Below, piece by piece: positions 16,675 to 25,701 of a stretch of DNA of 54,707 nucleotides (positions are counted from its first letter, which is position 1; each line of letters opens with the position of its first letter). The position numbers and the translations under genes are program-made. The stretch is from CAYMWF01 sp964394085 [NCBI: uncultured Gemmatimonadota bacterium] (GTDB lineage: Bacteria; GCA-2686955; CAYMWF01). The stretch covers positions 43,384-98,090 of the forward strand of contig CAYMWF010000009.1 in NCBI GenBank assembly GCA_964394085.1, read 5' to 3'. The notes below the pieces were generated by a model. The model was not told where the DNA came from. It saw nothing but the letters and a program-made list of their open reading frames with translations, and did no database searches.

Positions 16675-18681
16675 ATGATGAAGAAACTTTTGATTTTACT
16701 GCTCTTTACCCCCGCGTTCACGACCGCGGCCGGACCTGGTGCGCCCGACAAAACCCGCCGGGCCCTTCTCGACGATATTCTCCACGTCAAGCAGGAGTTC
16801 GCCGACAAGCAATCGCCCGGAGCAGCTCCGGCATCCCAGGAAAACTTCGATGTGTTCAATTACAAGCTGGATATTGTACTCGACACCGACAAGCTCGAAA
16901 TTTCCGGATCGACCGGGATATTCGCGGTGAGCCTTACCGACGGTCTGACCTCCATAGATCTCGACTTCCATTCCGTAATGAATGTCATCGAGGTCTGGAA
17001 CAGTTCCGGAAACCTCACCTTCTCGCATAATGATAATATACTCACGGTCACCCTGGACAAAGCGTACAACGCTGGGGACACCATAAGGGTAGCGGTGGAA
17101 TACGACGGCAAACCCCAGCAGGCTTACTGGGGAGCATTCATGTGGGAATACCATGGAAGCGACCTTGTCGTTGCTACGCTTTCAGAGCCGTGGGGAGCCC
17201 GCACCTGGTGGCCCTGCAAAGACAGACCAGACGATAAAGCCACGGCCGAAATACAGATTACGGCGCCTGATTGGATGACCTGCGTGGCGAACGGGGAACT
17301 GGAATCACGCACCAACAACGGCGACGGCACCTTCACTTTCCGCTGGGTGGAATCATACCCTCTCACGACTTACCTGGTCTCGATCGCGTGTACGAATTAC
17401 GCGTACTGGACCGATACATACGTAACCGGCGACGCAGACACCATGCGAATCGACTTCTTCGCTTATCCGGAAGATTATAACAAGGCGCAGGAAGACTGGA
17501 ACGTTACAGCCGGAATGATCGAGACTTTCGTCGGCCTGTTCGGAGAATACCCGTTCATCCAGGAACGGTACGGAATGGCAGAGTTCCCTTGGACCTACGG
17601 GGCCATGGAGCACCAGACCTGCACGAGCTACGGTTCCGGGCTCATCACCGGCGATCATTACTTCGACCCTATCGTGGCCCACGAACTGGCGCACCAGTGG
17701 TGGGGAGATCTTGTAACCTGTGAAACCTGGGCGGATATCTGGTTGAACGAGGGTTTCGCCACTTACAGCGAAGCGCTCGAAGTCGAAGTCTCGCAGGGTG
17801 AACAGGCTTTCGCCGATTATATCGACCTGCTGGAGAGTTATTCCGGTTATTTCTCGGATACCGTGTACGATCCGACGGAACTGTTCAGTATCACGGTATA
17901 TAAAAAAGGGGGCCTGGTTCTCCACATGCTGAGACACATCATGGGAAGCGAGGCTTTCTTCAATGGATTGAGGGAATACGGATGGAACTCCGGCTTCGCA
18001 TACGGAACCGCGAAAACGGATGACTTCATCGGCGTAATGGAATCGATCCATGGAAGCGACCTCGACTGGTTTTTCGAGCCGTGGCTGAACTATCCCTGGT
18101 ACCCGCATTATCGCTACTCATGGAGCAAGTCGATGAACGGCGGCGACTGGCTTTTGAACCTCAGGATAGAACAGGAACAGACCCAGACTCTTTATACGAT
18201 GCCCATCGACGTTAAGATTTCTTTCGACGGCGGAGATACACTTCTGACGATTGTCGATTCACTGGAAGTCCAGGTATTCCAGATCATATTACCGGATGAA
18301 CCGACCAACGTGGTGCTCGACCCGGACAACTGGATACTTTGCGACTTGAAATATGTGGGTGTCGATAATGAAAGCGGCGACGCTCCCCGGGCCCTGACAG
18401 GAACCGGCATCGGTTCCAACAGGCCCAATCCGTTCAATCCGAGAACAGTTATACCTTATTTCATAGGGGGAAATGTACCGGCGGCCGCGACACTTTCGGT
18501 TTACGACATGACCGGACGCCTCGTAAGAACCCTGGTGGACGATGTAGCAGCTCCCGGCGAACATTCGGCGGTCTGGGATGGAAGGGATGGCGCGGGGCAT
18601 GAAGCCGTGTCAGGGGTGTATATTTGCCGCCTGCAATGCGGGAATTTCAGCGATTCGCGGCGGCTCGTGATGTTGAAATAG
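16675..18681 (+). CDS. Secreted M1 family aminopeptidase with FlgD-like C-terminal domain
   Basis: 668-residue zinc aminopeptidase. Residues 1-19 form a signal peptide. The N-terminal beta domain (about 55-250) is followed by the exopeptidase motif GAMEH (309-313), zinc site HELAH (336-340) with third ligand E359 in NEGFA, and a likely catalytic Tyr in VYKKGG (Y409). The large C-terminal helical domain of many M1 enzymes is missing. Instead, residues 575-668 carry an NPFNP motif (585-589) and a FlgD-like Ig module, a tail common on exported proteins of FCB-group bacteria. It probably trims peptides outside the cytoplasm. The ATG pair at 16675/16678 follows AGGGGG. The NPFNP tail recurs at the end of the 39.8-kb protein. 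Confidence 0.92.
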   Translation: MMKKLLILLLFTPAFTTAAGPGAPDKTRRALLDDILHVKQEFADKQSPGAAPASQENFDVFNYKLDIVLDTDKLEISGSTGIFAVSLTDGLTSIDLDFHSVMNVIEVWNSSGNLTFSHNDNILTVTLDKAYNAGDTIRVAVEYDGKPQQAYWGAFMWEYHGSDLVVATLSEPWGARTWWPCKDRPDDKATAEIQITAPDWMTCVANGELESRTNNGDGTFTFRWVESYPLTTYLVSIACTNYAYWTDTYVTGDADTMRIDFFAYPEDYNKAQEDWNVTAGMIETFVGLFGEYPFIQERYGMAEFPWTYGAMEHQTCTSYGSGLITGDHYFDPIVAHELAHQWWGDLVTCETWADIWLNEGFATYSEALEVEVSQGEQAFADYIDLLESYSGYFSDTVYDPTELFSITVYKKGGLVLHMLRHIMGSEAFFNGLREYGWNSGFAYGTAKTDDFIGVMESIHGSDLDWFFEPWLNYPWYPHYRYSWSKSMNGGDWLLNLRIEQEQTQTLYTMPIDVKISFDGGDTLLTIVDSLEVQVFQIILPDEPTNVVLDPDNWILCDLKYVGVDNESGDAPRALTGTGIGSNRPNPFNPRTVIPYFIGGNVPAAATLSVYDMTGRLVRTLVDDVAAPGEHSAVWDGRDGAGHEAVSGVYICRLQCGNFSDSRRLVMLK

Positions 18682-18682
18682 A

Positions 18683-18697
18683 CCGGTGAGACACCGG
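18683..18697 (+). other. Hairpin after the M1 peptidase gene
   Basis: CCGGTG, AGA, CACCGG forms a perfect 6-bp stem with a 3-nt loop directly after the stop codon. No T-run follows, so it is more likely a 3'-end stabilising hairpin or pause site than a full terminator. A second pair (CGGCTC/GAGCCG) spans the next 40 bp. Confidence 0.4.
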
Positions 18698-18798
18698 CGG
18701 CTCATCCTGAACGATTCACCGTTGGAGGGCGGAGCCGATGATTATCACAAAGCAGTATCCCGGCTGAACAAACCAGGACAATATCGGAGAAATGGAAC

Positions 18799-19308
18799 AT
18801 GGAGAAAATGTGGGCGCCATGGCGCAAGAAGTATCTGATGAGCCTAGCCAAAGAGGAAGAGGGATGCATTTTCTGCAACATGCCCGCAATGGGTGAAAGC
18901 CACGATCCAGAGAATCATATAATACACAGGGGCGAATCGAATTTTATAATACTCAACCTCTATCCGTATAATAACAACCACCTGATGATCGTCCCTTACC
19001 GTCACCTGGCGAATTTCGAGGATCTGACCACGGATGAGACTGCCGAAATGTGTGATCTGCTCCAGATCCTGTTGCGCACGTTCAAGAAAATGCTCAACCC
19101 CGACGGGTTCAATGCAGGGCTGAACCTCGGGAGAACGGCAGGCGCCGGGATTCACGAACACCTGCACCTGCACCTGGTACCGCGGTGGAGCGGAGACACG
19201 AATTTCATGCCGGTCCTGGCGGGCACCAAGGTGATTTCAGAAAGCCTCGACGAGAGTTACAGGCATCTGAAAAAGGCTTTCGAGCAGGAAATCAACGGGA
19301 AAAATTGA
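18799..19308 (+). CDS. HIT family protein (AP4A phosphorylase/hydrolase-like)
   Basis: 169-residue histidine-triad protein. The WAPWR..YL start is typical of the Ap4A-type branch of the family. A zinc-binding CIFC (C23/C26) and the active-site histidine triad in HEHLHLHLV (H121, H123, H125) are present, with H119 a possible zinc ligand. These enzymes split dinucleoside polyphosphates or nucleotide conjugates. The ATG is preceded by GGAG at 8 nt. trmO starts 10 bp after its stop, so the two are almost certainly cotranscribed. Confidence 0.92.
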   Translation: MEKMWAPWRKKYLMSLAKEEEGCIFCNMPAMGESHDPENHIIHRGESNFIILNLYPYNNNHLMIVPYRHLANFEDLTTDETAEMCDLLQILLRTFKKMLNPDGFNAGLNLGRTAGAGIHEHLHLHLVPRWSGDTNFMPVLAGTKVISESLDESYRHLKKAFEQEINGKN

Positions 19309-19318
19309 GAGCAATCGA

Positions 19319-19810
19319 ATGAGCGAATCAGACGATTCATACACTTTCAAATCGATAGGAGTAATCCGCACGCCTTATCGCGAGAAACGCGGCATTCCAA
19401 TCCAGGGGCTGCTCGACGTTTCTTCCCGCGGAACGGTAGAGGTAAAAAAGGAATTCGAACCCGGTCTCAAGGACCTCCAGGGATTTTCCCATATCTGCCT
19501 TGTTTATCTCTTCCACAAATCCGCCGGTTACAAGCTCGAGGTAGTACCCTATTTGGATACAGGAACCCGGGGAGTGTTTGCGACGAGGGCTCCCAGGCGT
19601 CCCAACCCGATAGGTGTGACAGTGGTGGAGCTCCTGAGCCTGGACGGCAACCGGATCGAATTCGCCGGTGCGGACATGCTTGACGGTACGCCGCTTCTCG
19701 ATATCAAGCCTTTCCTCTGGGATCTCTACAAGGATATCGATTACAGGGGTGGGTGGACGGGCGGTCGGTTCGGTTCTGGAGATGCTTTAAAATCCGACGA
19801 GCGGTTCTGA
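19319..19810 (+). CDS. trmO: tRNA (adenine37-N6)-methyltransferase TrmO/TsaA family
   Basis: 163-residue protein of the TrmO (YaeB/TsaA) family, which uses S-adenosylmethionine to methylate the N6 of threonylcarbamoyl-adenosine at position 37 of some tRNAs. It opens with the family signature FKSIGVIRTPY and has the RAPRRPNPIG block (90-99), the most conserved part of the beta-barrel SAM site, followed by DMLDGTPLLDIKPF. The C-terminal extension of E. coli TrmO is missing; this is the short single-domain form. It lies 10 bp after the HIT gene. Some short members act on other substrates, so the RNA target is inferred. Confidence 0.88.
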   Translation: MSESDDSYTFKSIGVIRTPYREKRGIPIQGLLDVSSRGTVEVKKEFEPGLKDLQGFSHICLVYLFHKSAGYKLEVVPYLDTGTRGVFATRAPRRPNPIGVTVVELLSLDGNRIEFAGADMLDGTPLLDIKPFLWDLYKDIDYRGGWTGGRFGSGDALKSDERF

Positions 19811-19952
19811 GCCGGGACCATTTGCATGACCTGCGAGTTATTTGCTCTCGAAAAGATGCAGGAATATCGTGTAGAATTAATATTTAGGATTGAGTTTAGG
19901 GTTGCGGCGCCCAAAGTAATACTCATTGCGCAACCGGACCGCAAATGATAAC

Positions 19953-21245
19953 ATGAACGGCATGCAAAAGTCGAAAGTAGCTATACTGAAAACATCTCCC
20001 GCCACGGTTCTTCAGGATTACCACCGGCTTATGAACCTTGCGGGGTACCAGGATGTAATCGGTAAAGACCTCGATACCGCACTGAAAATAAATATCAGCT
20101 GGCACTTTTTCTATCCCGGATCATCCACCACCCCCTGGCAGCTGGACGGGGTTATCCGGGCCATGAAAAAAGACGGATATGACCCCTCGCTCATCCATGC
20201 CTGCCACAACCGGACGGTGGTCATAGACGCCCACTTCGGCGAACGTGAAAACAAGCAGGTCAACGTGGTCGATGCGCACGGGCTTCGAAATATTCATCTT
20301 TACGAGGGGGAGGAATGGATCAACATTCGGGATGCGGTGGGGAATCTCGCCGACGAGCTTCTCGTGCTGAATGACGTCTATCCCGGCGGATTCATGATCC
20401 CGAAACGTTTCATCGGCGAAAACATCATCCACCTGCCAACAATTAAAACCCATATTTTCACAACCACCACAGGGGCGATGAAAAACGCCTTCGGCGGCCT
20501 GCTGAACGAGAAACGCCACTGGACCCACCCGGTCATACACGAAACCCTGGTCGACCTGCTGGCGATCCAGAAGCGCATTCATCCCGGAATCTTCGCGGTG
20601 ATGGACGGGACCTTCGCCGGAGACGGCCCCGGCCCCCGCTGCATGGCCCCGTTCGTGAAAAACGTGCTGCTAGCATCCGCCGACCAGGTGGCTATCGACG
20701 CGGTGGCTGCAAAACTGATGGGGTTCGATCCTCTCAGGGACCTGAAGTTCGTGGCTCTGGCCCATGAAAAGGGGCTCGGATGCGGAGACCCCCGGGAGAT
20801 AGAAATTGTCGGGGATGAAGATGCGGCAGGAGAGAACTGGCATTTCGACGGACCCTTTAAGAAGATGACCTTCGCGAGCAGGATGCAGCACAGGATCTAC
20901 TGGGGGCCTCTGAAGAAGCCGCTCGAATGGACCCTCAAAACGATACTGGCGCCCTGGTCGTATGCGGCGAGCGTCGTCTACCACGACACTTTCTGGTATC
21001 CGACCCACAAGGACAGGGTGCTTGACATCCTGAAGAGCGACTGGGGCCGCCTTTTCAACAACTGGGAAGAACTCGAGAAACCTCCAGACCGGCTCGATAC
21101 TGCCGGCTGGGAAAACGTGGGGGAAGCGCCTGCAAGGCTGGAAAGGCGCACCATGCAGCTTGTTCTGAAGTCGTTCAAGCTGCTCGGGGGGAGCATGCTG
21201 GAAGCCCCTGAGATAGCGTCCCGAAAACGCAGAGTCCGCGGGTAG
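19953..21245 (+). CDS. DUF362 domain protein
   Basis: 430-residue soluble protein of the DUF362 family, whose members occur in anaerobes, often fused to ferredoxins, and whose function is not established. Recognisable blocks are VAILKTSPATVLQDY at the start, HLPTIKTHIFTTTTGAMKNAFG in the middle and the DGTFAGDGPGPR / AIDAVAAKLMGFDP stretch. No ferredoxin cysteine cluster is fused here. The C-terminal ~110 residues (after GDEDAAGENW) extend beyond the usual core and include tryptophan- and tyrosine-rich helices. The first possible codon is TTG at 19926; the ATG at 19953 or 19962 fits family starts better, though neither has a clear ribosome site. It is followed after 30 bp by a CDP-alcohol phosphatidyltransferase. 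Confidence 0.8.
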   Translation: MNGMQKSKVAILKTSPATVLQDYHRLMNLAGYQDVIGKDLDTALKINISWHFFYPGSSTTPWQLDGVIRAMKKDGYDPSLIHACHNRTVVIDAHFGERENKQVNVVDAHGLRNIHLYEGEEWINIRDAVGNLADELLVLNDVYPGGFMIPKRFIGENIIHLPTIKTHIFTTTTGAMKNAFGGLLNEKRHWTHPVIHETLVDLLAIQKRIHPGIFAVMDGTFAGDGPGPRCMAPFVKNVLLASADQVAIDAVAAKLMGFDPLRDLKFVALAHEKGLGCGDPREIEIVGDEDAAGENWHFDGPFKKMTFASRMQHRIYWGPLKKPLEWTLKTILAPWSYAASVVYHDTFWYPTHKDRVLDILKSDWGRLFNNWEELEKPPDRLDTAGWENVGEAPARLERRTMQLVLKSFKLLGGSMLEAPEIASRKRRVRG

Positions 21246-21275
21246 CGGATCCGTGACAGGATAGAATTTTAGAAT

Positions 21276-21863
21276 ATGGTAAGGCAACTGAAAGATATCA
21301 AGGTATCGGAACCGAAACAGGAGAACCGGATCAAACGGTTATTGCCGAATTTACTCAGCATTATCCGGATACTCATGACAATCCCGATTGTCATGCTTAT
21401 CGAGAAGAATCCCGAAGATCAGACTCTCTGGCTTTTCGTGCCGATCAGTCTGGCCATAATCACCGATTTCCTCGACGGGCATCTGGCCAGAAGATGGCGT
21501 AGCGTATCGCGCACCGGGCTTATCCTGGATCCGCTGGGAGACAAAATACTCACCCTCGCCATCACCATACGCCTGCTCGTTTTCTGGAGGATAAAACACT
21601 GGCTTGCGTTTATGCTGATCGCCCGTGATATTCTCATCCTGGCCGCCTGCGGCATAATGACACTCGGACGTAAGCCTATTCCGCCGTCCAATAAAATCGG
21701 TAAATTCGCGGCCATAGTGCTGGCCGCTCTCCTGACCTCTATCATTTTCAATCTGAAACCGCTGATCACGCCTCTTGAGATACTCACAGCAGTTCTTTTG
21801 ATCATATCTTTCAGTTCTTATGTCGTGGTATTCTTCAAGAGTTTCCTCAAGGTCCGTTCTTAA
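21276..21863 (+). CDS. CDP-alcohol phosphatidyltransferase (PgsA-like)
   Basis: 195-residue inner-membrane enzyme with about six hydrophobic helices. The full CDP-alcohol motif is present from residue 64: DFLDG, AR after two residues, G eight residues later, then D-x3-D (DGHLAR, GLILDPLGDK). These acids bind the metals and displace CMP from CDP-diacylglycerol. Length and motif fit phosphatidylglycerophosphate synthase, but CDP-alcohol enzymes differ in acceptor, so glycerol-3-phosphate as substrate is only likely. A basic N-terminal stretch of ~20 residues precedes the first helix. It sits 30 bp after the DUF362 gene. Confidence 0.85.
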   Translation: MVRQLKDIKVSEPKQENRIKRLLPNLLSIIRILMTIPIVMLIEKNPEDQTLWLFVPISLAIITDFLDGHLARRWRSVSRTGLILDPLGDKILTLAITIRLLVFWRIKHWLAFMLIARDILILAACGIMTLGRKPIPPSNKIGKFAAIVLAALLTSIIFNLKPLITPLEILTAVLLIISFSSYVVVFFKSFLKVRS

Positions 21864-22043
21864 ATAGATCACACCCTTCATCCCCGGAGCCAGACCGAGA
21901 GTCAAGAGGAATGATTGTTCAGGACCGGAGGTGTGGCGAGGTTATGGTGAAGTTTCAACAAGAAAGAACGACTCATATCCATAGATAGGTACAGAAGGAC
22001 AAAAAGGCACGCGGAAAGCATCGCCACTAAAGGGAGAAATTTC

Positions 22044-22733
22044 TTGAACGGGATAGGCGAAGATTACGAGGATATCGGTCATTTCGACGATGATCCGGAG
22101 GAGCTGCTCTGGAGGGACGACGCCGGTATCAAGCCGATCGAGGACGAAAAGTACGAATCCATGCTCGCCGTCACCCTCGACGGGCTCGAAAGGGCCGAAC
22201 CTTCGGAGCTTCCCAGGATGATGGAAGCCCTTGCCTGGTTCAGAGGGGAAGAGCGCCTGCTGGAACCTCTCAGGGAAATGTTGAGCAAACCTGAAACAAG
22301 GCTTCTCGGCATCCGGGGCATCGGTATCGCCCGCCTGGACGAGGGTGCGGAAGAGCTGATGGAGATCGTGGAAGACGCACCAGAATCGGCCGCCGTGGAA
22401 ATCGAAGAGTCGATTATCTCCCTCGGTTTGATCGGGCTCGAGAGCAGCGTTCCTATGCTCTATGATTTGATGGCCCTGAAGGAGCGGCCGGATATCCCGG
22501 AGGCGAACCTGATCGCGGTCGAAGCACTTCTGAGGATCGCGGAAAACGACCCGGACGGGAGCGGTCTTGCACTCAAAGCCATCAGAAAAGGCTGCAAAAT
22601 GGAAGACCCGGCGACCGTGTCAGCCTGTCTGACCGCTCTCAAGGTGCTGAATGAGCAGCAATGGAAAGAAAAAGGATACGTTACCATAGAAGCCGAGTTT
22701 TCTCAGAATGAGCAGGAAAACGAGGAGGCCTGA
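22044..22733 (+). CDS. HEAT-repeat-like acidic protein
   Basis: 229-residue cytoplasmic protein with an acidic, aspartate-rich N-terminus (1-40) and then repeated helix pairs of about 30 residues: RMMEALAWFR, MLSKPETRLLGIRGIG, SAAVEIEESIISLGLIG, EANLIAVEALLRIA. This pattern matches HEAT/PBS-lyase-like repeats, which serve as protein-binding scaffolds. No catalytic motif is visible. It starts at TTG (22044), with AGGGAG 7 nt upstream. It is separated from the preceding gene by 180 bp with no obvious terminator, and its partner is unknown. Confidence 0.75.
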   Translation: MNGIGEDYEDIGHFDDDPEELLWRDDAGIKPIEDEKYESMLAVTLDGLERAEPSELPRMMEALAWFRGEERLLEPLREMLSKPETRLLGIRGIGIARLDEGAEELMEIVEDAPESAAVEIEESIISLGLIGLESSVPMLYDLMALKERPDIPEANLIAVEALLRIAENDPDGSGLALKAIRKGCKMEDPATVSACLTALKVLNEQQWKEKGYVTIEAEFSQNEQENEEA

Positions 22734-22770
22734 CGGGCTTGAATCGAATCGAGCGTCAACAGGCGAGCCG

Positions 22771-25389
22771 TTATCCGTTCACCATGGATTCCGACCGGTC
22801 GGCGCTTCCCTTACACTGTTCATGGAATAGTCCGAGACCGTAAAGACGAGCGTATACTTCCCGGGCGGCAAGAACCTTTTTCACATACATCCTCGTCTCA
22901 CCGTACTGAATCATATCTATGAAAATCTCCGGCTCTTCCGGGTCATACCCGAATTCATCCACCCAGCGGTTGACCGGATCCCGACCCGCGTTATATGCCG
23001 CCAGCGCCAGTGGAAGCCGCTCGCAGAAAGCCTCTATTTCGCCTGCAAGGTAAAATGTGCCGTACCGGATATTGAGCTCCGGGTTGAACATATTGGCCGG
23101 CTCGGTTTCACCTTCGCCTATGGCGACGCCGATATCCCTGCATGTCTGGGGCATGATCTGCATCAATCCGATGGCGCCCGCCCGCGATATAACCTCCGGC
23201 TGGAAAATGCTCTCTCTTCTGATCAGTGCCGCCACAAGGGCGGGATCGAGTTCGTTGACCGCGGATTCTCTCTCGATCAGTTCCCTGAAGGTGAGTGGAT
23301 ACCCGAAGAGATCCTGCTCCGTGAAACATTCAGGAATTCGGTCGAGCGATCCATCGGAAAACAACTCGGCCGCGGCATCCCCCAGATCGCCGAACCGTGA
23401 ATTTCTGGCCATCGACAAGAGAAAAACCGCCCGGACCGCCCTGTTGTCATGATTGATGGATGCGCCGCCAAGCTCCAATTCCGCCAGGTCGTGCCCTCGT
23501 ATGCCCAGCTCGATCAGGCGCAATCCTTTCCTGAGATGCCCGCGCTCCGGAAAACTCTCATTCGCGTTTTCGAGGGCGTGGCGCAGGTTGGTTTCGAGAT
23601 ACGACACGATGCCGGGAACAGGCACGTACCCCGAATCGCATTCCGCGGCAATGCCGATCCTGCGCGCCGCGGTGAGCCCGTAGTAGCTGAACGGTTCCGC
23701 TTCGAAAAGCCGCGTCATAATCGCGTCATGCTCTTCGATCCTGTTCAACCTCTGCTGACAAAGTCCTTTCCAGAACAGAGCGGCCTCTTCGTAGCCGTTG
23801 CCGAAACCGGCGAGGATACTGAATGTATCGAAGGCATCTCCGTACAGTTCCTTGTGGAAGAAGTACCTGCCGAGAACCCAGTAGAAAGAACATGCTTTCC
23901 CCAGGCCGGATACGCCGCCGGGGCTGGAAACGGCAGCGTCCATTTTCTTCTTCAACCGGATAACGAATTCCGTTCGCCCGTCGTCAGTGGCCGAAAGTCC
24001 GGAGAAGAAGAGCCCGCGAACCAGCCGGTCCGGAGCCGGAGAGCCTTTTTCCAGCATCGCGAGCAGTTCGGGAATCCGGTGATGCTTTCCGGCCCGCCAG
24101 GCGTTTTCAATACGATCCAGCCGGGCGGCGGATCGTAATTCTTCGTTTTCTCCCGCTCCTTTGATGGCGGCGACAAAATACTGATCGGCTTTCGTCAACC
24201 TTTTCAGGCTCATGCACACACGTCCCAGCAGGTGATGCATCCCCGGCCATTCACCGAGTGACGGATGAATCGAAATGCCGATCTCCGCAGCTTCGAGAGC
24301 TGAAACACGGCTTCCGCGCGAGAAGTATCTGGAAGTCGCTTCAAGGAAGAAACCGGGTGTAGGCTCGATTTCCAGCAGGTAATCCCGGGGGGTATCGGAC
24401 GGCCGGTGCTCTACAAGGTCCCTGACCAGGAGTTTCCGTCCGGCGGCGATCCGCTCAGGATTCGCTATTCTGTTGATGAGAAGCAGATCCTTTGTGGTAG
24501 TGCCGTATGCAGCCGCGATACCGGAGAGTGTTTCGCCATGCTTCACCACGTGCGAAACGCGGGGGCCTGTCCGGGGTTCCGCCGGTGAAATATAATATGT
24601 CAGGAGGGTTCCCGTTTTTATTCGGTCCGGGTTTCCGATTTTATTCCAGGCGATCAGAGAGTCCAGATCGCACCTGCAATCCGCGGCAATCTCGAAAAGA
24701 GTATCCCCCGGTCTTACCTTCCTTGCGAATGGCAGCTCGTAGAAAAAACGCTCGTTGCGCGAGAGAAAGTCGATAACCGGGAACACGCCTCCACCCCGCC
24801 CATCGCCGAAAAGAGTGAGGGAGTCATAAAAAAGATCCGCCGGATCTCCTTCATCCAGCCGGACGGCGAGTTCCAGCTCGTTCAAACGTCTCCTGACGCC
24901 CCTGCCCGGATCCGATTGAGAGAGCACGGCGAGACTTTCCCGCGCCCCCTCGAAATCGTCATTCCGCCACCGGCATTTCGCCAGCGCAAGAAGCCCCTCC
25001 GGATAGAACCTGCTGTCCGAGTGGCTCCCGGTCAATTCGATCAGGCATTTCTCAGCCTCGCGCCATGAGCCCTCCGACATTTCAGCCAGCGCCTGGTGAT
25101 ACAGCCTGTAGTCTTCCAGGATCAGATCCGCAGGATCGACATTTTCGCCCGCATCACGGAGAAACTGTGCTGCGTCCGCTTCCCTGCCGTCGCGCCACGC
25201 GTTTAAACCCGCGGCTAGAAGGCCGGTCCGGTCCGGAGACCCTTTCATACTCGAATCCTGGGTACCTGCCGGGTCTCCCGCGAAACTTTCCACTGCCGGT
25301 CCGGCAAGAAGGCATGGAACGATGAGGAGAAAAATAGAGAGGTAACGGATATCCACCGGAAGCCGGTGAATAAGTCGGATTTGGCTCAC
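22771..25389 (-). CDS. Periplasmic lytic transglycosylase with two LysM and TPR-like repeats
   Basis: 872-residue peptidoglycan lyase. A signal peptide (about 14-38) precedes TPR-like helices (50-220), two LysM domains (about 223-267 and 280-323), another helical repeat region (340-640) and a C-terminal SLT domain (705-850). The SLT domain has the catalytic E726 in IRRES and the GLMQIMP and AAYNAG motifs of the Slt70/MltC-like group. It should cleave glycan strands to 1,6-anhydromuropeptides. LysM modules are normally at an end, so their place between two helical blocks is unusual. It starts at GTG (25389) with AAGGA about 9 nt upstream and has a good sigma-70 promoter at 25447-25475. Confidence 0.9.
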   Translation of the reverse strand: MSQIRLIHRLPVDIRYLSIFLLIVPCLLAGPAVESFAGDPAGTQDSSMKGSPDRTGLLAAGLNAWRDGREADAAQFLRDAGENVDPADLILEDYRLYHQALAEMSEGSWREAEKCLIELTGSHSDSRFYPEGLLALAKCRWRNDDFEGARESLAVLSQSDPGRGVRRRLNELELAVRLDEGDPADLFYDSLTLFGDGRGGGVFPVIDFLSRNERFFYELPFARKVRPGDTLFEIAADCRCDLDSLIAWNKIGNPDRIKTGTLLTYYISPAEPRTGPRVSHVVKHGETLSGIAAAYGTTTKDLLLINRIANPERIAAGRKLLVRDLVEHRPSDTPRDYLLEIEPTPGFFLEATSRYFSRGSRVSALEAAEIGISIHPSLGEWPGMHHLLGRVCMSLKRLTKADQYFVAAIKGAGENEELRSAARLDRIENAWRAGKHHRIPELLAMLEKGSPAPDRLVRGLFFSGLSATDDGRTEFVIRLKKKMDAAVSSPGGVSGLGKACSFYWVLGRYFFHKELYGDAFDTFSILAGFGNGYEEAALFWKGLCQQRLNRIEEHDAIMTRLFEAEPFSYYGLTAARRIGIAAECDSGYVPVPGIVSYLETNLRHALENANESFPERGHLRKGLRLIELGIRGHDLAELELGGASINHDNRAVRAVFLLSMARNSRFGDLGDAAAELFSDGSLDRIPECFTEQDLFGYPLTFRELIERESAVNELDPALVAALIRRESIFQPEVISRAGAIGLMQIMPQTCRDIGVAIGEGETEPANMFNPELNIRYGTFYLAGEIEAFCERLPLALAAYNAGRDPVNRWVDEFGYDPEEPEIFIDMIQYGETRMYVKKVLAAREVYARLYGLGLFHEQCKGSADRSESMVNG

Positions 25390-25701
25390 TTGGATTTTCC
25401 TTTCGGCCAGCCCCCGGGATGTGGTGCGGGGGAAGAATTGGGCGACCTTATACTCTACTCTTTCAATCGGATCAAGATGGAATCTGAAACAGGTATTTCC
25501 TGATCGATTTTTTACTGCGTGTATTTCCCTGAATTGACGGTGGTGCTGAAAACTTTTCCCGTCGCCTGTGTAATCGCGGGTTTAGGTAGTTTAGTGAAGC
25601 TTGATCGGGCTTTTTACATTGAAGAGCAACCGGGTATTTCGGTTTACAAAGGGGAAGATGATTGACTATTGTGAACAACCGGTAGAACCGGAGGTTGCCG
25701 C
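25390..25701. other. Divergent intergenic region, transglycosylase / AGCS symporter
   Basis: 312 bp without a gene. It holds the minus-strand promoter described at 25447-25475 and a weaker plus-strand candidate at 25613-25640 (TTTACA, 16 bp, TATTTC) about 60 bp before the symporter. The symporter itself has GGAGG 7 nt before its ATG. I looked for an amino-acid riboswitch-like conserved core and saw none. Confidence 0.5.
25447..25475 (-). promoter_or_regulatory. Sigma-70 promoter for the lytic transglycosylase
   Basis: On the minus strand TTGATC is followed by a 17-bp spacer and TATAAG. The predicted transcript would start near 25440, giving a leader of about 50 nt before the GTG codon. Spacing is ideal and 4-5 of 6 bases match consensus in each box. 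Confidence 0.6.

Noticed and set aside
17353-18108. 251-codon minus-strand frame
   Set aside because: It is antisense to the M1 peptidase active-site region and has no family features.
18683-18697. Hairpin considered as a rho-independent terminator
   Set aside because: The stem is strong but there is no T-run after it; listed only as a hairpin.
25390-25701. Glycine or other amino-acid riboswitch before the AGCS symporter
   Set aside because: I looked for the conserved aptamer core and found no match on the plus strand.
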